From NCBI RefSeq assembly GCF_017491605.1, contig NZ_JAFGYY010000010.1, positions 1 to 64,000 of the forward strand: a stretch of DNA of 64,000 nt, in the 5' to 3' direction. Numbering within the stretch: position 1 is the stretch's first letter; each line of letters begins with the position of its first letter. Shown in pieces: positions 48,300 through 56,824 of the stretch. The notes beneath the pieces are model-generated. The model saw only the letters and a list, made by a program, of their open reading frames with translations, was not told the origin of the DNA and did not search any database. The stretch comes from Pseudomonas sp. 30_B. Its GTDB lineage: Bacteria > Pseudomonadota > Gammaproteobacteria > Pseudomonadales > Pseudomonadaceae. A program made the position numbers and the translations under genes.

Positions 48300-48629
48300 A
48301 TGCGGCTCACCCCAACCCTCCCCGCCCTGCTGCTTTGCTCGCTGTGCGGCGCCGCCTTTGCCGAGCCACCGAGCTCGCTCGAAGCCTGCATGGACCTGGC
48401 CTCGCGCTCCTTTGCCAGCGATCCGACGATGCAGCAACGCTGGCAGCAGACCTGGCTGGATGCCAGCAGCGTGCGGGAGGAAAGCTACACCGGCGAGGTC
48501 AAGGGCGTGGTCGCCAGCAAGGCGCTGCGCGCCACCCTGCGCAAGGGCGAACAGCTGGACGGACACTTCACCTGCCTGCTGGCGGACAGCGGCAAGCCGC
48601 TGTCAGTACAGTACCAGCCCGCGCCCTGA
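48300..48629 (+). CDS. Small exported protein of unknown function
   Basis: A 109-residue protein with a signal peptide (MRLTPTLPALLLCSLCGAAFA). The mature ~88 residues contain two cysteines (EACMDLA and HFTCLLAD) that may pair. It is on the opposite strand, inserted between the permease and substrate-binding genes of the iron transporter. CAGGAGAAAC precedes ATG 48300. No family is recognised; the good signal peptide and ribosome site support it as a real gene. Confidence 0.7.
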   Translation: MRLTPTLPALLLCSLCGAAFAEPPSSLEACMDLASRSFASDPTMQQRWQQTWLDASSVREESYTGEVKGVVASKALRATLRKGEQLDGHFTCLLADSGKPLSVQYQPAP

Positions 48630-48639
48630 GAGCTACCCA

Positions 48640-49641
48640 TCAGTTCCAGCCGGCGCGATCCATCAGCTTGATCGCTTCGGCCTGACGCTTGCCGGCGATT
48701 TCCACCGGGATGCTGTCGGCCTTGAACGCGCCCCAGGCCGCCACTTCCTTCGAAGGCTCCACCTTCGGGTTGGCCGGGAATTCCTGGTTGATGCCGGCGA
48801 ACAGCGCCTGGGCCTCCGGGCCGGTCATCCACTCCACCAGCTTCTTCGCCGCCTCCGGGTGCGGCGCGTACTTGGTCAGGCCGATGCCCGACAGGTTGAC
48901 GTGCACGCCACGGTCGCCCTGGTTCGGCCAGAACAGTTTCACCGGCAGGTCCGGCTTCTCCTGGTGCAGGCGGCCGAAGTAATAGGTGTTGACGATGCCA
49001 ACGTCGCACTGACCGGCGGCGATGGCCTGGAGCAGCGCGGTGTCGTCGGAGAACACGTCGGTGGCCAAGTTGCCCACCCAGCCCTTGAGGATTTGCTCGG
49101 TCTTCTGCTCGCCGTGGGTCTCGATCAGGGTGGCAGTCAGCGACTGGTTGTAGACCTTCTTCGCCGTGCGCAGGCACAGGCGGCCTTCCCACTGTTTGTC
49201 CGCTAGCGCCTCGTAGGTGCTCAGCTCCTCGGGCTTCACCCGCTGGGTGGAGTAGACGATGGTGCGCGCGCGCAGCGACAGGCCGGTCCAGCTGTCAGTG
49301 CCGGAGCGGTACTGCGGTGGGATGTTGGCATCCAGCACCGGCGAGTCGAAAGGCTGCAGGATGCCCATCTTCTCGGCCTGCCAGAGGTTGCCGGCGTCGA
49401 CGGTCAGCAGCAGGTCGGCCGGGGTGTTGGCGCCTTCGGCCTTGATCCGCGCCATCAGCGGCGCTTCCTTGTCGGTGATGAACTTGATCTTCACCCCGGT
49501 CTTCTCGGTATAGGCGTCGAACACCGGCTTGATCAGCTCGTCGATGCGCGAGGAATAGACCACCACTTCGTCGGCGGCCTGGGCAGTGCTACCGATGGCG
49601 GCCAGCAGGAGGGTGGCGAGAAGACCTTTGCGCATGAGCAT
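48640..49641 (-). CDS. hitA: Ferric iron ABC transporter periplasmic-binding protein (HitA/FbpA type)
   Basis: A 333-residue protein. The signal peptide ([22 protein letters not shown]) is followed by [22 protein letters not shown], the standard start of iron-binding transferrin-like SBPs. The adjacent tyrosines in [11 protein letters not shown] are the classical Fe3+ ligands. ATG 49641 has AAAGGA seven bases upstream; ATG 49635 is an alternative. A Fur-box-like palindrome 30-54 bp upstream suggests iron repression. Confidence 0.92.
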   Translation of the reverse strand: MLMRKGLLATLLLAAIGSTAQAADEVVVYSSRIDELIKPVFDAYTEKTGVKIKFITDKEAPLMARIKAEGANTPADLLLTVDAGNLWQAEKMGILQPFDSPVLDANIPPQYRSGTDSWTGLSLRARTIVYSTQRVKPEELSTYEALADKQWEGRLCLRTAKKVYNQSLTATLIETHGEQKTEQILKGWVGNLATDVFSDDTALLQAIAAGQCDVGIVNTYYFGRLHQEKPDLPVKLFWPNQGDRGVHVNLSGIGLTKYAPHPEAAKKLVEWMTGPEAQALFAGINQEFPANPKVEPSKEVAAWGAFKADSIPVEIAGKRQAEAIKLMDRAGWN

Positions 49642-49670
49642 GGGCGTGTCCTTTGCGGTGAAGATACCCC

Positions 49671-49695
49671 GCAAATGATAAGGAACCGCATTTGC
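49671..49695 (-). promoter_or_regulatory. Candidate Fur box upstream of hitA
   Basis: GCAAATG (49671-49677) and CATTTGC (49689-49695) are perfect inverted arms around ATAAGGAACCG; the left side includes AATGATAA, a core match to the Fur consensus. Confidence 0.5.
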
Positions 49696-49765
49696 CATTG
49701 GGTCGCGCAGGTGTGTCGGGGTGTTTCGGTAGGGTGCGGTGCGGGGTCGCGGGGATACAGAGCAA

Positions 49766-49910
49766 GAGCCCCTCACCCCAGCCCTCTCCCAAAGGGAGAG
49801 GGGGCAGTTCGGAGTGCGTGGTTACTCAAAGAGTTAGCCGGCGAGCTCGGAACATTCAGCTTACGCCGATCAGTCCCCTCTCCCTCCGGGAGAGGGTTAG
49901 GGTGAGGGGG
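49766..49910. repeat. Inverted pair of CCCTCACCC...CTCTCCC repeats
   Basis: GCCCCTCACCCCAGCCCTCTCCCAAAGGGAGAGGG (from 49766, split here as positions) and the inverted CCCTCTCCCTCCGGGAGAGG...GGTGAGGGGG (49875-49910) can pair with each other, and each also folds alone. They lie in the 283-bp gap between hitA and ubiI and may act as a transcription end. Confidence 0.75.
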
Positions 49911-49924
49911 CCGAAGGCTGCCTT

Positions 49925-51142
49925 CTACACTCGCGCCAGCCCCGGCAAATCCCCCGACAGCCCCAGCGCCTGCCGCACGAACATGCCCTTCGCCTCGTGA
50001 TGCTTGTCCACCAGCCGCAGCCCGGCATTGCGCAGCCAGCGCACCGCCAGTGGGTCGGCCTGGAACAGGCGCTGGAAACCTTCCATCGCCGCCATCATCG
50101 CCAGGTTGTGCGGCATCCGGCGGCGCTCGTAGCGGCTCAGCACGCGCTCTTCGGCGATGTTCTCGCCGCGCTCGTAGGCATGCAGGATCACCTCGGCGAG
50201 CACTGCGGCATCGAGGAAGCCGAGGTTCACGCCCTGCCCGGCCAGCGGGTGGATGGTGTGCGCAGCGTCGCCGATCAGCGCCAGCCCCGGTTCCACATAG
50301 CGCTTGGCGTGGCGCTGGCGCAGCGGAATGCACAGACGGCGGTCGGCATGTTCGATAGCGCCCAGGCGGTATTCGAAGGCCCGTCCCAACGCGGCGCGGA
50401 AGCCGTCGTCGTCCAGCGCCATGATCTTTTCAGCCTGCTCCGGCGTGGTCGACCAGACGATCGAGCACCAGTGCGCATCGCCCTCCTTCGCCAGCGGCAG
50501 GAAGGCCAGCGGGCCGTCGTCGGTGAAGCGCTGCCAGGCAGTCGCCAGGTGCGGCTTCTCGCAGCGCACGCTGGTGACGATGGCGTGGTGCAGGTAATCC
50601 CACTCGCGGGTGGCGCAGCCAGCCAGGCGGCGCACGGCGGAGTTGGCACCGTCGGCGGCGATCACCAGCGGCGTGCGGATTTCCCGGCCATCGGCCAGGG
50701 TCAGCAGCCAGTCGTCGCCGGAATGGCGAAGCTGTTCAAGACGGGCGCCGGGCAGCAGGCCGAGGGCGGAGTCATGCAGGCGATCCAGCAGAGCATCCTG
50801 CACCACGCGGTTCTCGACGATATGGCCGAGCACTTCGGCGTGCACGCTGGCGGCGCTGAAGTGGATCTGCCCGGTGCCGGAGCCGTCCCACACCTGCATT
50901 TCGCGATAAGGTTCGGCGCGACGCGCGGCGATGCCGTCCCAGGCGTGCAGGCGCTGGAGGATGCGCCGGCTGGCCTCGGACAGGGCGCTGACGCGCGGCT
51001 CGAAAGGCGCCTCGCGGTCGAACGGTTTGACGCTCAGCGGGCTGCCATCCAGCAGCAGGATGTCCAGGCCGCTGCCTTCCAGGGCCAGGGCCAGGGCGCT
51101 GCCGACCATTCCCGCGCCGACTATTACCAGATCCGCGTGCAT
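49925..51142 (-). CDS. ubiI: FAD-dependent ubiquinone-pathway hydroxylase (UbiI/UbiF/VisC type)
   Basis: A 405-residue flavoprotein monooxygenase of ubiquinone biosynthesis. The FAD fold is LVIVGAGMVGSALALALEGSG, DGANSAVR is the DG motif, and GDAAHTIHPLAGQGVNLGFLDA the GD motif. It lies downstream of ubiH. The exact ring position (C5 for UbiI, C6 for UbiF) cannot be fixed by sequence reading alone; the pairing with ubiH and pepP resembles the visC/ubiI-ubiH-pepP cluster of E. coli. Confidence 0.88.
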   Translation of the reverse strand: MHADLVIVGAGMVGSALALALEGSGLDILLLDGSPLSVKPFDREAPFEPRVSALSEASRRILQRLHAWDGIAARRAEPYREMQVWDGSGTGQIHFSAASVHAEVLGHIVENRVVQDALLDRLHDSALGLLPGARLEQLRHSGDDWLLTLADGREIRTPLVIAADGANSAVRRLAGCATREWDYLHHAIVTSVRCEKPHLATAWQRFTDDGPLAFLPLAKEGDAHWCSIVWSTTPEQAEKIMALDDDGFRAALGRAFEYRLGAIEHADRRLCIPLRQRHAKRYVEPGLALIGDAAHTIHPLAGQGVNLGFLDAAVLAEVILHAYERGENIAEERVLSRYERRRMPHNLAMMAAMEGFQRLFQADPLAVRWLRNAGLRLVDKHHEAKGMFVRQALGLSGDLPGLARV

Positions 51143-51167
51143 CGAATTTCCTTATGGCTGGGGGCTG

Positions 51168-52352
51168 TCACACCGGGCGGGCGCCCAGGCCCATGGCCTG
51201 GCGGGCGAACCAGCGCTTGGCCGGCGGCAGCAGGTCGAGGCCGAGCAGCCCCAGGTTGCGGCCGGTGGCGAGCAGCGGCTGGGCGTTGGAGAACAGGCGG
51301 GTGACGCGGTCGGAAAAACCGACGGTCATCTGCTGGTCCAGGCGCTGGCCGTCCAGATAGCGTTGCAGCACGGCGAAATCGCCCGGCGCGGCCTCTTCCT
51401 GCAGCAGCCGGTCGCCCAGGGCCTGGGCATCGCGCAGCGACAGGTTGAAGCCCTGCCCGGCAATCGGGTGCAGGCTGTGGGCGGCGTTGCCCAGCACCAC
51501 CAGGTGCGGGCGAATCTGCTCTTCGGCCTCAATCAGGCTCAGCGGATAGCCATGGCGCGCCCCAACCTGACGGAAGGCACCCAGGCGATAACCGAAGGCG
51601 TCCTGCAACTCGGCGAGGAAGGCTGCATCGGACAGTTCGCGCAGGCGCTCGGCATCGCGGCCGTTGCGGGTCCAGACCAGCGCACAGCGGTTATCCGGCA
51701 AGGGCAGCAGGGCCAGCGGGCCGTTCTCGGTAAAGCGTTCGAAAGCCTGGCCGCGATGGGACTCGGACGGGCTGACATTGGCAATCAGCGCGGTCTGTCC
51801 GTAGGACGAGGCGCGCACGTTGATCCCCAACTGCTCGCGCAGTCCGGAGCGGCCGCCGTCGGCCAGCACGGCGAGGTCGCAGTCCAGCTGCGTGTCGTCG
51901 TCCAGGGTCAGGCGGTAGCCATCGCCCAGCGCTTCCATCCGCCGCACTTCGGCGGGGCAGCGCCAGCTCACCACCTCCGGGTCCAGCGCGTGCCACAGGC
52001 ACTGGCCGAGCCAGGCGTTCTCCACCACGTAGCCGAGGGCCGGAACGCCCTCTTCCACCGCAGTCAGACGGGCGGAGCCGAAGCGGCCACGGTCGGAGAC
52101 GTGAATCTGCGAGATCGGCTCGGCGCGCTGGGCGATCTGCTGCCAGAGTCCCAGGCGCTCGTAGATCTGCCGGCTGCCGAAAGACAGCGCGGAGGAGCGC
52201 GCGTCGTAACTGGGCTGGTAGGCATCGCCGGGGGCGAAGGGCTCGACCAGCACGATCCGCCAGCCTCGCTCGCGGGCACCAGCCTGGAGAATCAGCGCCA
52301 GGCTCGCGCCGACCAGTCCGCCACCGATGATGGCCAGTTGCGTACGGTGCAT
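51168..52352 (-). CDS. ubiH: 2-octaprenyl-6-methoxyphenol hydroxylase UbiH
   Basis: A 394-residue flavoprotein hydroxylase acting at a late step of ubiquinone synthesis. FAD motif AIIGGGLVGASLALILQ, DG motif LADGGRSGLREQLGI, and GD-like GNAAHSLHPIAGQGFNLSLRDA. The start lies 1 bp beyond the pepP stop, so the genes pepP-ubiH-ubiI are one transcription unit. Confidence 0.92.
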   Translation of the reverse strand: MHRTQLAIIGGGLVGASLALILQAGARERGWRIVLVEPFAPGDAYQPSYDARSSALSFGSRQIYERLGLWQQIAQRAEPISQIHVSDRGRFGSARLTAVEEGVPALGYVVENAWLGQCLWHALDPEVVSWRCPAEVRRMEALGDGYRLTLDDDTQLDCDLAVLADGGRSGLREQLGINVRASSYGQTALIANVSPSESHRGQAFERFTENGPLALLPLPDNRCALVWTRNGRDAERLRELSDAAFLAELQDAFGYRLGAFRQVGARHGYPLSLIEAEEQIRPHLVVLGNAAHSLHPIAGQGFNLSLRDAQALGDRLLQEEAAPGDFAVLQRYLDGQRLDQQMTVGFSDRVTRLFSNAQPLLATGRNLGLLGLDLLPPAKRWFARQAMGLGARPV

Positions 52353-52353
52353 G

Positions 52354-53688
52354 TCAGGCGGCCTGGACCTTGGCTTGCGCCATCAGCGCCTCGATCTCGG
52401 CAACGGTCTTTGGCACACCGTTGGTCAGGATTTCGCAGCCGGTCTTGGTCACCACCACGTCGTCCTCGATGCGCACGCCGATGCCGCGCCATTTCTTCGG
52501 CACGTCGGTATTGTCCGGGGCGATATAGATGCCCGGCTCGACGGTCATCGACATACCGACTTCGAGCACGCGCCATTCGCCGCCGACCTTGTATTCGCCG
52601 ACGTCGTGCACGTCCATGCCCAGCCAGTGGCCGGCGCGGTGCATGTAGAAGGCCTTGTAGGCTTCGCTTTCGATCAGCTCGTCGACCTCGCCGCTGAGCA
52701 GGCCGAGTTTCACCAGGCCGGCGGTGATGACCCGCACGGTGGCTTCGTGGGCCTCGTTCCAATGGCGGCCGGGGGCGATGTAATCGAAGGCCGCCATGTT
52801 GGCTTCCAGCACCAGCTCGTAGATGGCCTTCTGCTCGGGGCTGAAGGTGCCATTGGCCGGGAAGGTGCGGGTGATGTCGCTGGCGTAGCAGTCGATCTCG
52901 CAGCCGGCATCGATCAGGATCAGGTCACCGTCCTTGATCTGCGCGTCATTCTCGCGGTAGTGCAGGATGCAGGCGTTGCGGCCGGTGGCGACGATGGAGC
53001 CGTAGGCCGGCATCTTCGCCCCGCCCTTGCGGAAGGCGTAGTCGAGCTCGGCTTCCAGGTGGTACTCGTAGAGCCCCGGACGGCAGATCTGCATGGCACG
53101 CACGTGGGCGCCGGCGGAAACCTCGGCGGCATAGCGCATCACCTTCACCTCGCCGGCGCTCTTGTACAGGCGCAGGTCGTGCAGCAGGTGGTCGAGGGCG
53201 ACGAACTCGTTCGGCGGCTGCGCGCCCTGGCGGGCCTTGGAGCGGATCACGTTGATCCAGTCCATCAGCCGGCGGTCGAATTCCTGGTTGGCGCCCAGCG
53301 CGTAGTAGACGCGGTCGCGGCCTTCGATCAGGCCGGGGAGGATGTCGTCGATATCGCCAATGGGGAAGGCATCGTCGGCGCCGAAGGCGCTGATCGCGCC
53401 GTCCTGGCCGGCGCGCAGGCCGTCCCAGAGTTCACGCTCCGGATCGCGCTCGCGGCAGAACAGCACGTACTCGCCATGCTCGCGGCCGGGAATCAGCGCC
53501 ATCACCGCTTCCGGCTCGGGGAAGCCGGTGAGGTACTGGAAGTCACTGTCCTGGCGGTAGACGTGCTCGACGTCGCGGTTGCGGATGTACATCGGCGCCG
53601 CCGGGAGAATGGCGATGCTGTTGGGCTCCATCTGCGCCATCAGCGCCTTGCGCCGACGGGCGTATTCCGACTTGGCGATACGGATCAT
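52354..53688 (-). CDS. pepP: Xaa-Pro aminopeptidase
   Basis: Manganese metallopeptidase that removes an N-terminal residue before proline. 444 residues. Metal ligands are in IDAGCEIDCYASDITRTFP (Asp, Asp), HRAGHWLGMDVHD (His), VEPGIYI and IRIEDDVVVT-like (Glu, Glu). The N-terminal creatinase-like domain ends near residue 170. Between yecA and ubiH. Confidence 0.95.
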   Translation of the reverse strand: MIRIAKSEYARRRKALMAQMEPNSIAILPAAPMYIRNRDVEHVYRQDSDFQYLTGFPEPEAVMALIPGREHGEYVLFCRERDPERELWDGLRAGQDGAISAFGADDAFPIGDIDDILPGLIEGRDRVYYALGANQEFDRRLMDWINVIRSKARQGAQPPNEFVALDHLLHDLRLYKSAGEVKVMRYAAEVSAGAHVRAMQICRPGLYEYHLEAELDYAFRKGGAKMPAYGSIVATGRNACILHYRENDAQIKDGDLILIDAGCEIDCYASDITRTFPANGTFSPEQKAIYELVLEANMAAFDYIAPGRHWNEAHEATVRVITAGLVKLGLLSGEVDELIESEAYKAFYMHRAGHWLGMDVHDVGEYKVGGEWRVLEVGMSMTVEPGIYIAPDNTDVPKKWRGIGVRIEDDVVVTKTGCEILTNGVPKTVAEIEALMAQAKVQAA

Positions 53689-53697
53689 GCAGCAACC

Positions 53698-54252
53698 TCA
53701 ATGCAGGGACGGTTTCTCGGCCGGTGCCGGCACCTTGCCGAATTCGGAGAACAGCAGCAGCGGGGCGACGCGCAGGTACTCCTGCACTTCCATATAGTCG
53801 GCCTCGCCGTCTTCGGAATCTTCCAGCGCGCCCTGGACCTGGGCGATGGCAGCGATGTCCTGCAGCACTTCGTCGGCTTCATCCGACAGGCTGGGGGAAC
53901 GCAGCGCCAGGCCGAAGCCGGCGAGGAAGCCCTGGCACCACTGGCCCAGGGCCGCGGCGCGCTCGGCCAGCGGCGCGTCGTCGTTGGGCAGCATCAGCAC
54001 CACGGCCATCTCGCCGGCGCTGAAGTCCTGCTGGACCATGCCCAGCAGGCCACCCAGGGCCGCGCCCAGGCGCTCGCCCGGCTCGCCGCCGAGCAGTTCA
54101 CCCGCGGCCTGCAGCCATTCGTCCTGGTCGAAACCGGAACCCGCGCAGACGCGGCCGAGCAGATGGCCGTGCAGTTCGGCGGGAGAAATCGGCAGGGCGG
54201 CCTCGGCGAGCAGGGTGGCAAAGGCGGAATAGGCGGAACTTGACGTGGACAT
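53698..54252 (-). CDS. YecA/UPF0149 family protein
   Basis: A 184-residue all-helical acidic protein of the UPF0149 (YgfB/YecA-like) family. Characteristic stretches are [30 protein letters not shown] and [24 protein letters not shown]. Function is unknown; its position next to pepP and zapA is conserved in gammaproteobacteria. The 52-residue longer frame crosses the divergent promoter region; MSTSSSAYS at 54252 is the likely start. Confidence 0.9.
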   Translation of the reverse strand: MSTSSSAYSAFATLLAEAALPISPAELHGHLLGRVCAGSGFDQDEWLQAAGELLGGEPGERLGAALGGLLGMVQQDFSAGEMAVVLMLPNDDAPLAERAAALGQWCQGFLAGFGLALRSPSLSDEADEVLQDIAAIAQVQGALEDSEDGEADYMEVQEYLRVAPLLLFSEFGKVPAPAEKPSLH

Positions 54253-54437
54253 GATCGAACCCGGGGTAAGGCAGCTAGGCGCCATCGGGCGCCGCGCATA
54301 GAATGTGGTCCCGTATCCTAGCACCGCCGCCCGGTGCAAGACCATGTAACGGGTCGCCGCGTTGACCCGCCCCCACAGCGGTCCTATATAGTCTGCGGTC
54401 ACTCCCATTCTCAGTCTGAAGAGCCAAGCGAGAACCC

Positions 54438-54647
54438 ATGGAAGACGCCGACCTGCACGCGCTGATCGCCAAGTTCGACCAGCTGCTCCAGCGCCTGGAG
54501 CAGCTCAAGGCCGAGAACCGGCTGCTGCGGGCGAACGAGAAAAGCTGGCGGGAAGAACGCGCCCATCTGATCGAGAAGAACGAATTGGCTCGGCAGAAGG
54601 TCGAAGCGATGATTTTGCGTCTTAAAGCCCTGGAGCAGGACTCATGA
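54438..54647 (+). CDS. ZapB-like coiled-coil protein (TIGR02449 type)
   Basis: A 69-residue protein that is almost entirely a heptad coiled coil ([28 protein letters not shown]). It overlaps zapA by 4 bp (ATGA), so it is translationally coupled. The size, coil and adjacency to zapA suggest a ZapB-like division accessory protein; the direct link to ZapB is inference. Confidence 0.85.
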   Translation: MEDADLHALIAKFDQLLQRLEQLKAENRLLRANEKSWREERAHLIEKNELARQKVEAMILRLKALEQDS

Positions 54648-54958
54648 GCCAGTCGAATACCCTGAACGTTCAAATCCTCGACAAGGAGTACTGCATCGCC
54701 TGCCCTCCGGACGAGCGCGTCAACCTGGAAAGCGCCGCGCGCTATCTCGACAGCAAGATGCGCGAGATCCGTTCCAGCGGCAAAGTGATCGGCGCCGACC
54801 GCGTGGCGGTGATGGCCGCGCTGAACATCACCCACGACCTGCTGCACAAGCAGGAGCGCCAGGACCACGACTCCAGCTCCACTCGCGAGCGCGTGCGCGA
54901 ACTGCTCGAGCGCGTGGACCGTGCCCTTACCACCGATAAGGAACCGGGTGAAGTCTGA
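54644..54958 (+). CDS. zapA: Cell division protein ZapA
   Basis: Binds and bundles FtsZ filaments at the Z ring. 104 residues. The N-terminal domain has NVQILDKEYCIACPPDERVNLESAARYLD, and a C-terminal coiled coil starts near RVAVMAALNITHDLL. Directly upstream of the 6S RNA gene, the classic zapA-ssrS-fau arrangement. Confidence 0.95.
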   Translation: MSQSNTLNVQILDKEYCIACPPDERVNLESAARYLDSKMREIRSSGKVIGADRVAVMAALNITHDLLHKQERQDHDSSSTRERVRELLERVDRALTTDKEPGEV

Positions 54959-54978
54959 CCCTGGAAATTTCCTTGGGG

Positions 54979-54984
54979 TATAAT
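54979..54984 (+). promoter_or_regulatory. -10 element of the 6S RNA promoter
   Basis: TATAAT, a perfect sigma70 -10 hexamer, placed about 7-12 bp before the expected 6S 5' end. Confidence 0.75.
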
Positions 54985-54990
54985 CCACAC

Positions 54991-55170
54991 CGTTCCCTGG
55001 TGTGTTTGCCAGTCGGTGATGTCCCTGAGCCGATAATTGCAACAACGGGGGTTGCCAGTTGGGCTGGTGTGCATGTCCGCACGACGGAAAGCCTTAAAGC
55101 CTACTGCAACCACCACCTTGAACTCTCGGGTTCAAGGGCTAACCCGACAGCGGCATGTCCGGGGAGCTTT
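54991..55170 (+). ncRNA. ssrS: 6S RNA
   Basis: Regulatory RNA that binds sigma70-RNA polymerase in stationary phase. Recognised by the sequence GTTCCCTGGTGTGTTTGCCAG at the 5' side, GTCCGCACGACGG and ACTCTCGGGTTC in the middle, and the location between zapA and fau, all matching Pseudomonas 6S RNA as I remember it. The long imperfect hairpin with a large central bubble can be drawn (5' CGTTCCCTGG with 3' CCGGGGAGC). Ends are approximate by about 10 bases. Confidence 0.9.
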
Positions 55171-55178
55171 ACCCTTCC

Positions 55179-55832
55179 ATGATCCACTCCGACGGTCTCT
55201 CCCGCCCTGCCTTGCGCCGCCAGCTGCGCCAGGCCAGGCGCACGCTCACGCCCCTTCAGCAACGCCTCGCCGCCCAGGCCCTGTACCGCCAGCTCGCGCA
55301 GCATCCGCTGTTTCGCCGGGCGAAGCACATTGCCCTGTACCTGCCGGCTGACGGCGAGATCGACCCACGACCGCTGATGAAGGCGGCGCAGAAGCGCGGC
55401 AAGGCGACCTACTTGCCGGTGCTGTCGGACTGGCCGAAGACCCATATGACCTTCCAGCGCGTCGGCATTGGCGAACGCTGGACGCGCAACCGCTTCGGCA
55501 TCGCCGAACCGGTATCCAATCGCGGCCAGCAGCGCCCTGCCTGGGCACTGGACCTGCTGCTGCTGCCACTGGTGGGCTTCGACCCGCAAGGCGGACGCCT
55601 GGGGATGGGCAAAGGCTTCTACGACCGCACCCTGGCGTACCTGGGCATGCGCAAAAATTGGCACACACCGACGCTATTGGGTCTGGCGCACGAATGTCAG
55701 AAAGTCGATCGGCTGGAACTGGCCAGCTGGGACGTACCGCTGATGGGCACGGTGACGGATGGCGGCTGGTATGGCCGTCTCGCACAGGCGTCGCGATCCC
55801 TGCGACACCCGGCGGGGAATCACGGCTGCTGA
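55179..55832 (+). CDS. fau: 5-formyltetrahydrofolate cyclo-ligase
   Basis: ATP-dependent enzyme that recycles 5-formyl-THF to 5,10-methenyl-THF. 217 residues. Key motifs are the N-terminal LRRQLRQARRTLT and the ATP-binding PLVGFDPQGGRLGMGKGFYDR. The start at 55179 (MIHSDGLSRPAL) is preferred; an in-frame ATG at 55155 would lie within the 6S RNA. Adjacent to and possibly co-transcribed with 6S RNA, as for E. coli ygfA. Confidence 0.94.
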   Translation: MIHSDGLSRPALRRQLRQARRTLTPLQQRLAAQALYRQLAQHPLFRRAKHIALYLPADGEIDPRPLMKAAQKRGKATYLPVLSDWPKTHMTFQRVGIGERWTRNRFGIAEPVSNRGQQRPAWALDLLLLPLVGFDPQGGRLGMGKGFYDRTLAYLGMRKNWHTPTLLGLAHECQKVDRLELASWDVPLMGTVTDGGWYGRLAQASRSLRHPAGNHGC

Positions 55833-55951
55833 GTCACCTGGGCAGGAATATTGCCCTGGCGTTCCCAGAGGCTCTGGGTGTAACCGGTGGTGACGACCCC
55901 CAGGCCGAAAAGGATTACCAGAACCCACAAAAGATCAGGCTTGCGTTTCAT
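55820..55951 (-). CDS. 43-residue single-span membrane protein
   Basis: Frame MKRKPDLLWVLVILFGLGVV followed by TTGYTQSLWERQGNIPAQVTQQP: positive N-terminus, one membrane span (residues ~7-23), and a polar tail. GGGGGAGG stands six bases before the ATG, a strong ribosome site, which sets this start instead of an upstream one at 56050. Its last codons overlap the 3' end of fau by 13 bp on the opposite strand. Function unknown. Confidence 0.72.
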   Translation of the reverse strand: MKRKPDLLWVLVILFGLGVVTTGYTQSLWERQGNIPAQVTQQP

Positions 55952-56277
55952 CGATTGCCTCCCCCTTCCAGGCAAACTGTCCACGATGGCCGGCGGTGGT
56001 TTTTTGTCCGTCCGGCGGGCCAAGCTAAAAACGGCGGCATTCTCCGACAATGAAAAGCTTCCCGCAATTCTGACGCCAACCGATCGTCGGAGGAGGCTCG
56101 CCTGCCAAAACTTCGGGCACTTTCAGGCAAGGTTCATGCCGTTTTCCTACATTTTCTTCCTACAGAAAATCTCCTGCGAGCCGGCAGCTTGTCGCAGGGG
56201 AAGCACCTACCCTTAGTCCCCGGCCGGACCTCGCGACCGCGTCCGGAAATTCGCCACACACAAGGAGGCCCTCGCGA
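55952..56277. other. 326-bp intergenic region before the EVE-domain gene
   Basis: Between two divergent genes, so it must hold promoters both ways. I see AT-rich tracts (near 56130-56170, CATTTTCTTCC) but no convincing promoter, operator or RNA gene. Confidence 0.4.
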
Positions 56278-56739
56278 ATGGCACGCGCTTACTGGCTGAT
56301 GAAATCCGAACCCGACGAACTCTCGATCCACGACCTCGAGCGTCTGAAGACCGCGCGCTGGGACGGCGTACGCAACTACCAGGCGCGCAACTTCATGCGC
56401 AGCATGCAGCCGGGGGACCTGTTCTTCTTCTATCACTCCAGCTGCCCCGAACCGGGCATCGCCGGCATCGCGCAGATCGAAGGCGAACCCTACCCCGACC
56501 CCACTGCGCTCGACCCGCAGAGCCATTACCACGACCCCAAGGCCAGCGCGGAAAAGAACCCCTGGACCGCCCGCGACGTGGGCTTCGTCGAGGCGTTCAG
56601 GTCGGTGCTGCCGCTGGCCGCGCTCAGGGCCCAGGCGGGCCTCGAGGAAATGCCGCTGGTGCAGCGCGGCAGCCGTCTGTCGGTAATGCCGGTGACCGAG
56701 GAGCAGTGGCAGATCGTGCTGGGTCTGGCCCGGCGGTGA
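56278..56739 (+). CDS. EVE-domain protein (thymocyte nuclear protein 1 / UPF0310-like)
   Basis: A 153-residue EVE domain from end to end: MARAYWLMKSEPDELSI at the start, WDGVRNYQARNFMRSMQPGDLFFFYHS as core and a final VTEEQWQIVL. The EVE fold is related to PUA and YTH domains and is thought to bind modified nucleotides in DNA or RNA. The exact target in bacteria is unsettled. Single-gene unit between fau and a diguanylate cyclase. Confidence 0.9.
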   Translation: MARAYWLMKSEPDELSIHDLERLKTARWDGVRNYQARNFMRSMQPGDLFFFYHSSCPEPGIAGIAQIEGEPYPDPTALDPQSHYHDPKASAEKNPWTARDVGFVEAFRSVLPLAALRAQAGLEEMPLVQRGSRLSVMPVTEEQWQIVLGLARR

Positions 56740-56824
56740 TAGGAGCCCATTTCCGGAAATGGCCGGCCGTGAAAGACCGATGGCACTGTGCTATTAGGTA
56801 AGGAACGCTTTCGGAATTCACCGC

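Noticed and set aside
49642..49924. Additional gene between hitA and ubiI
   Set aside because: Short frames here coincide with the inverted CCCTCTCCC repeats and lack a ribosome site.
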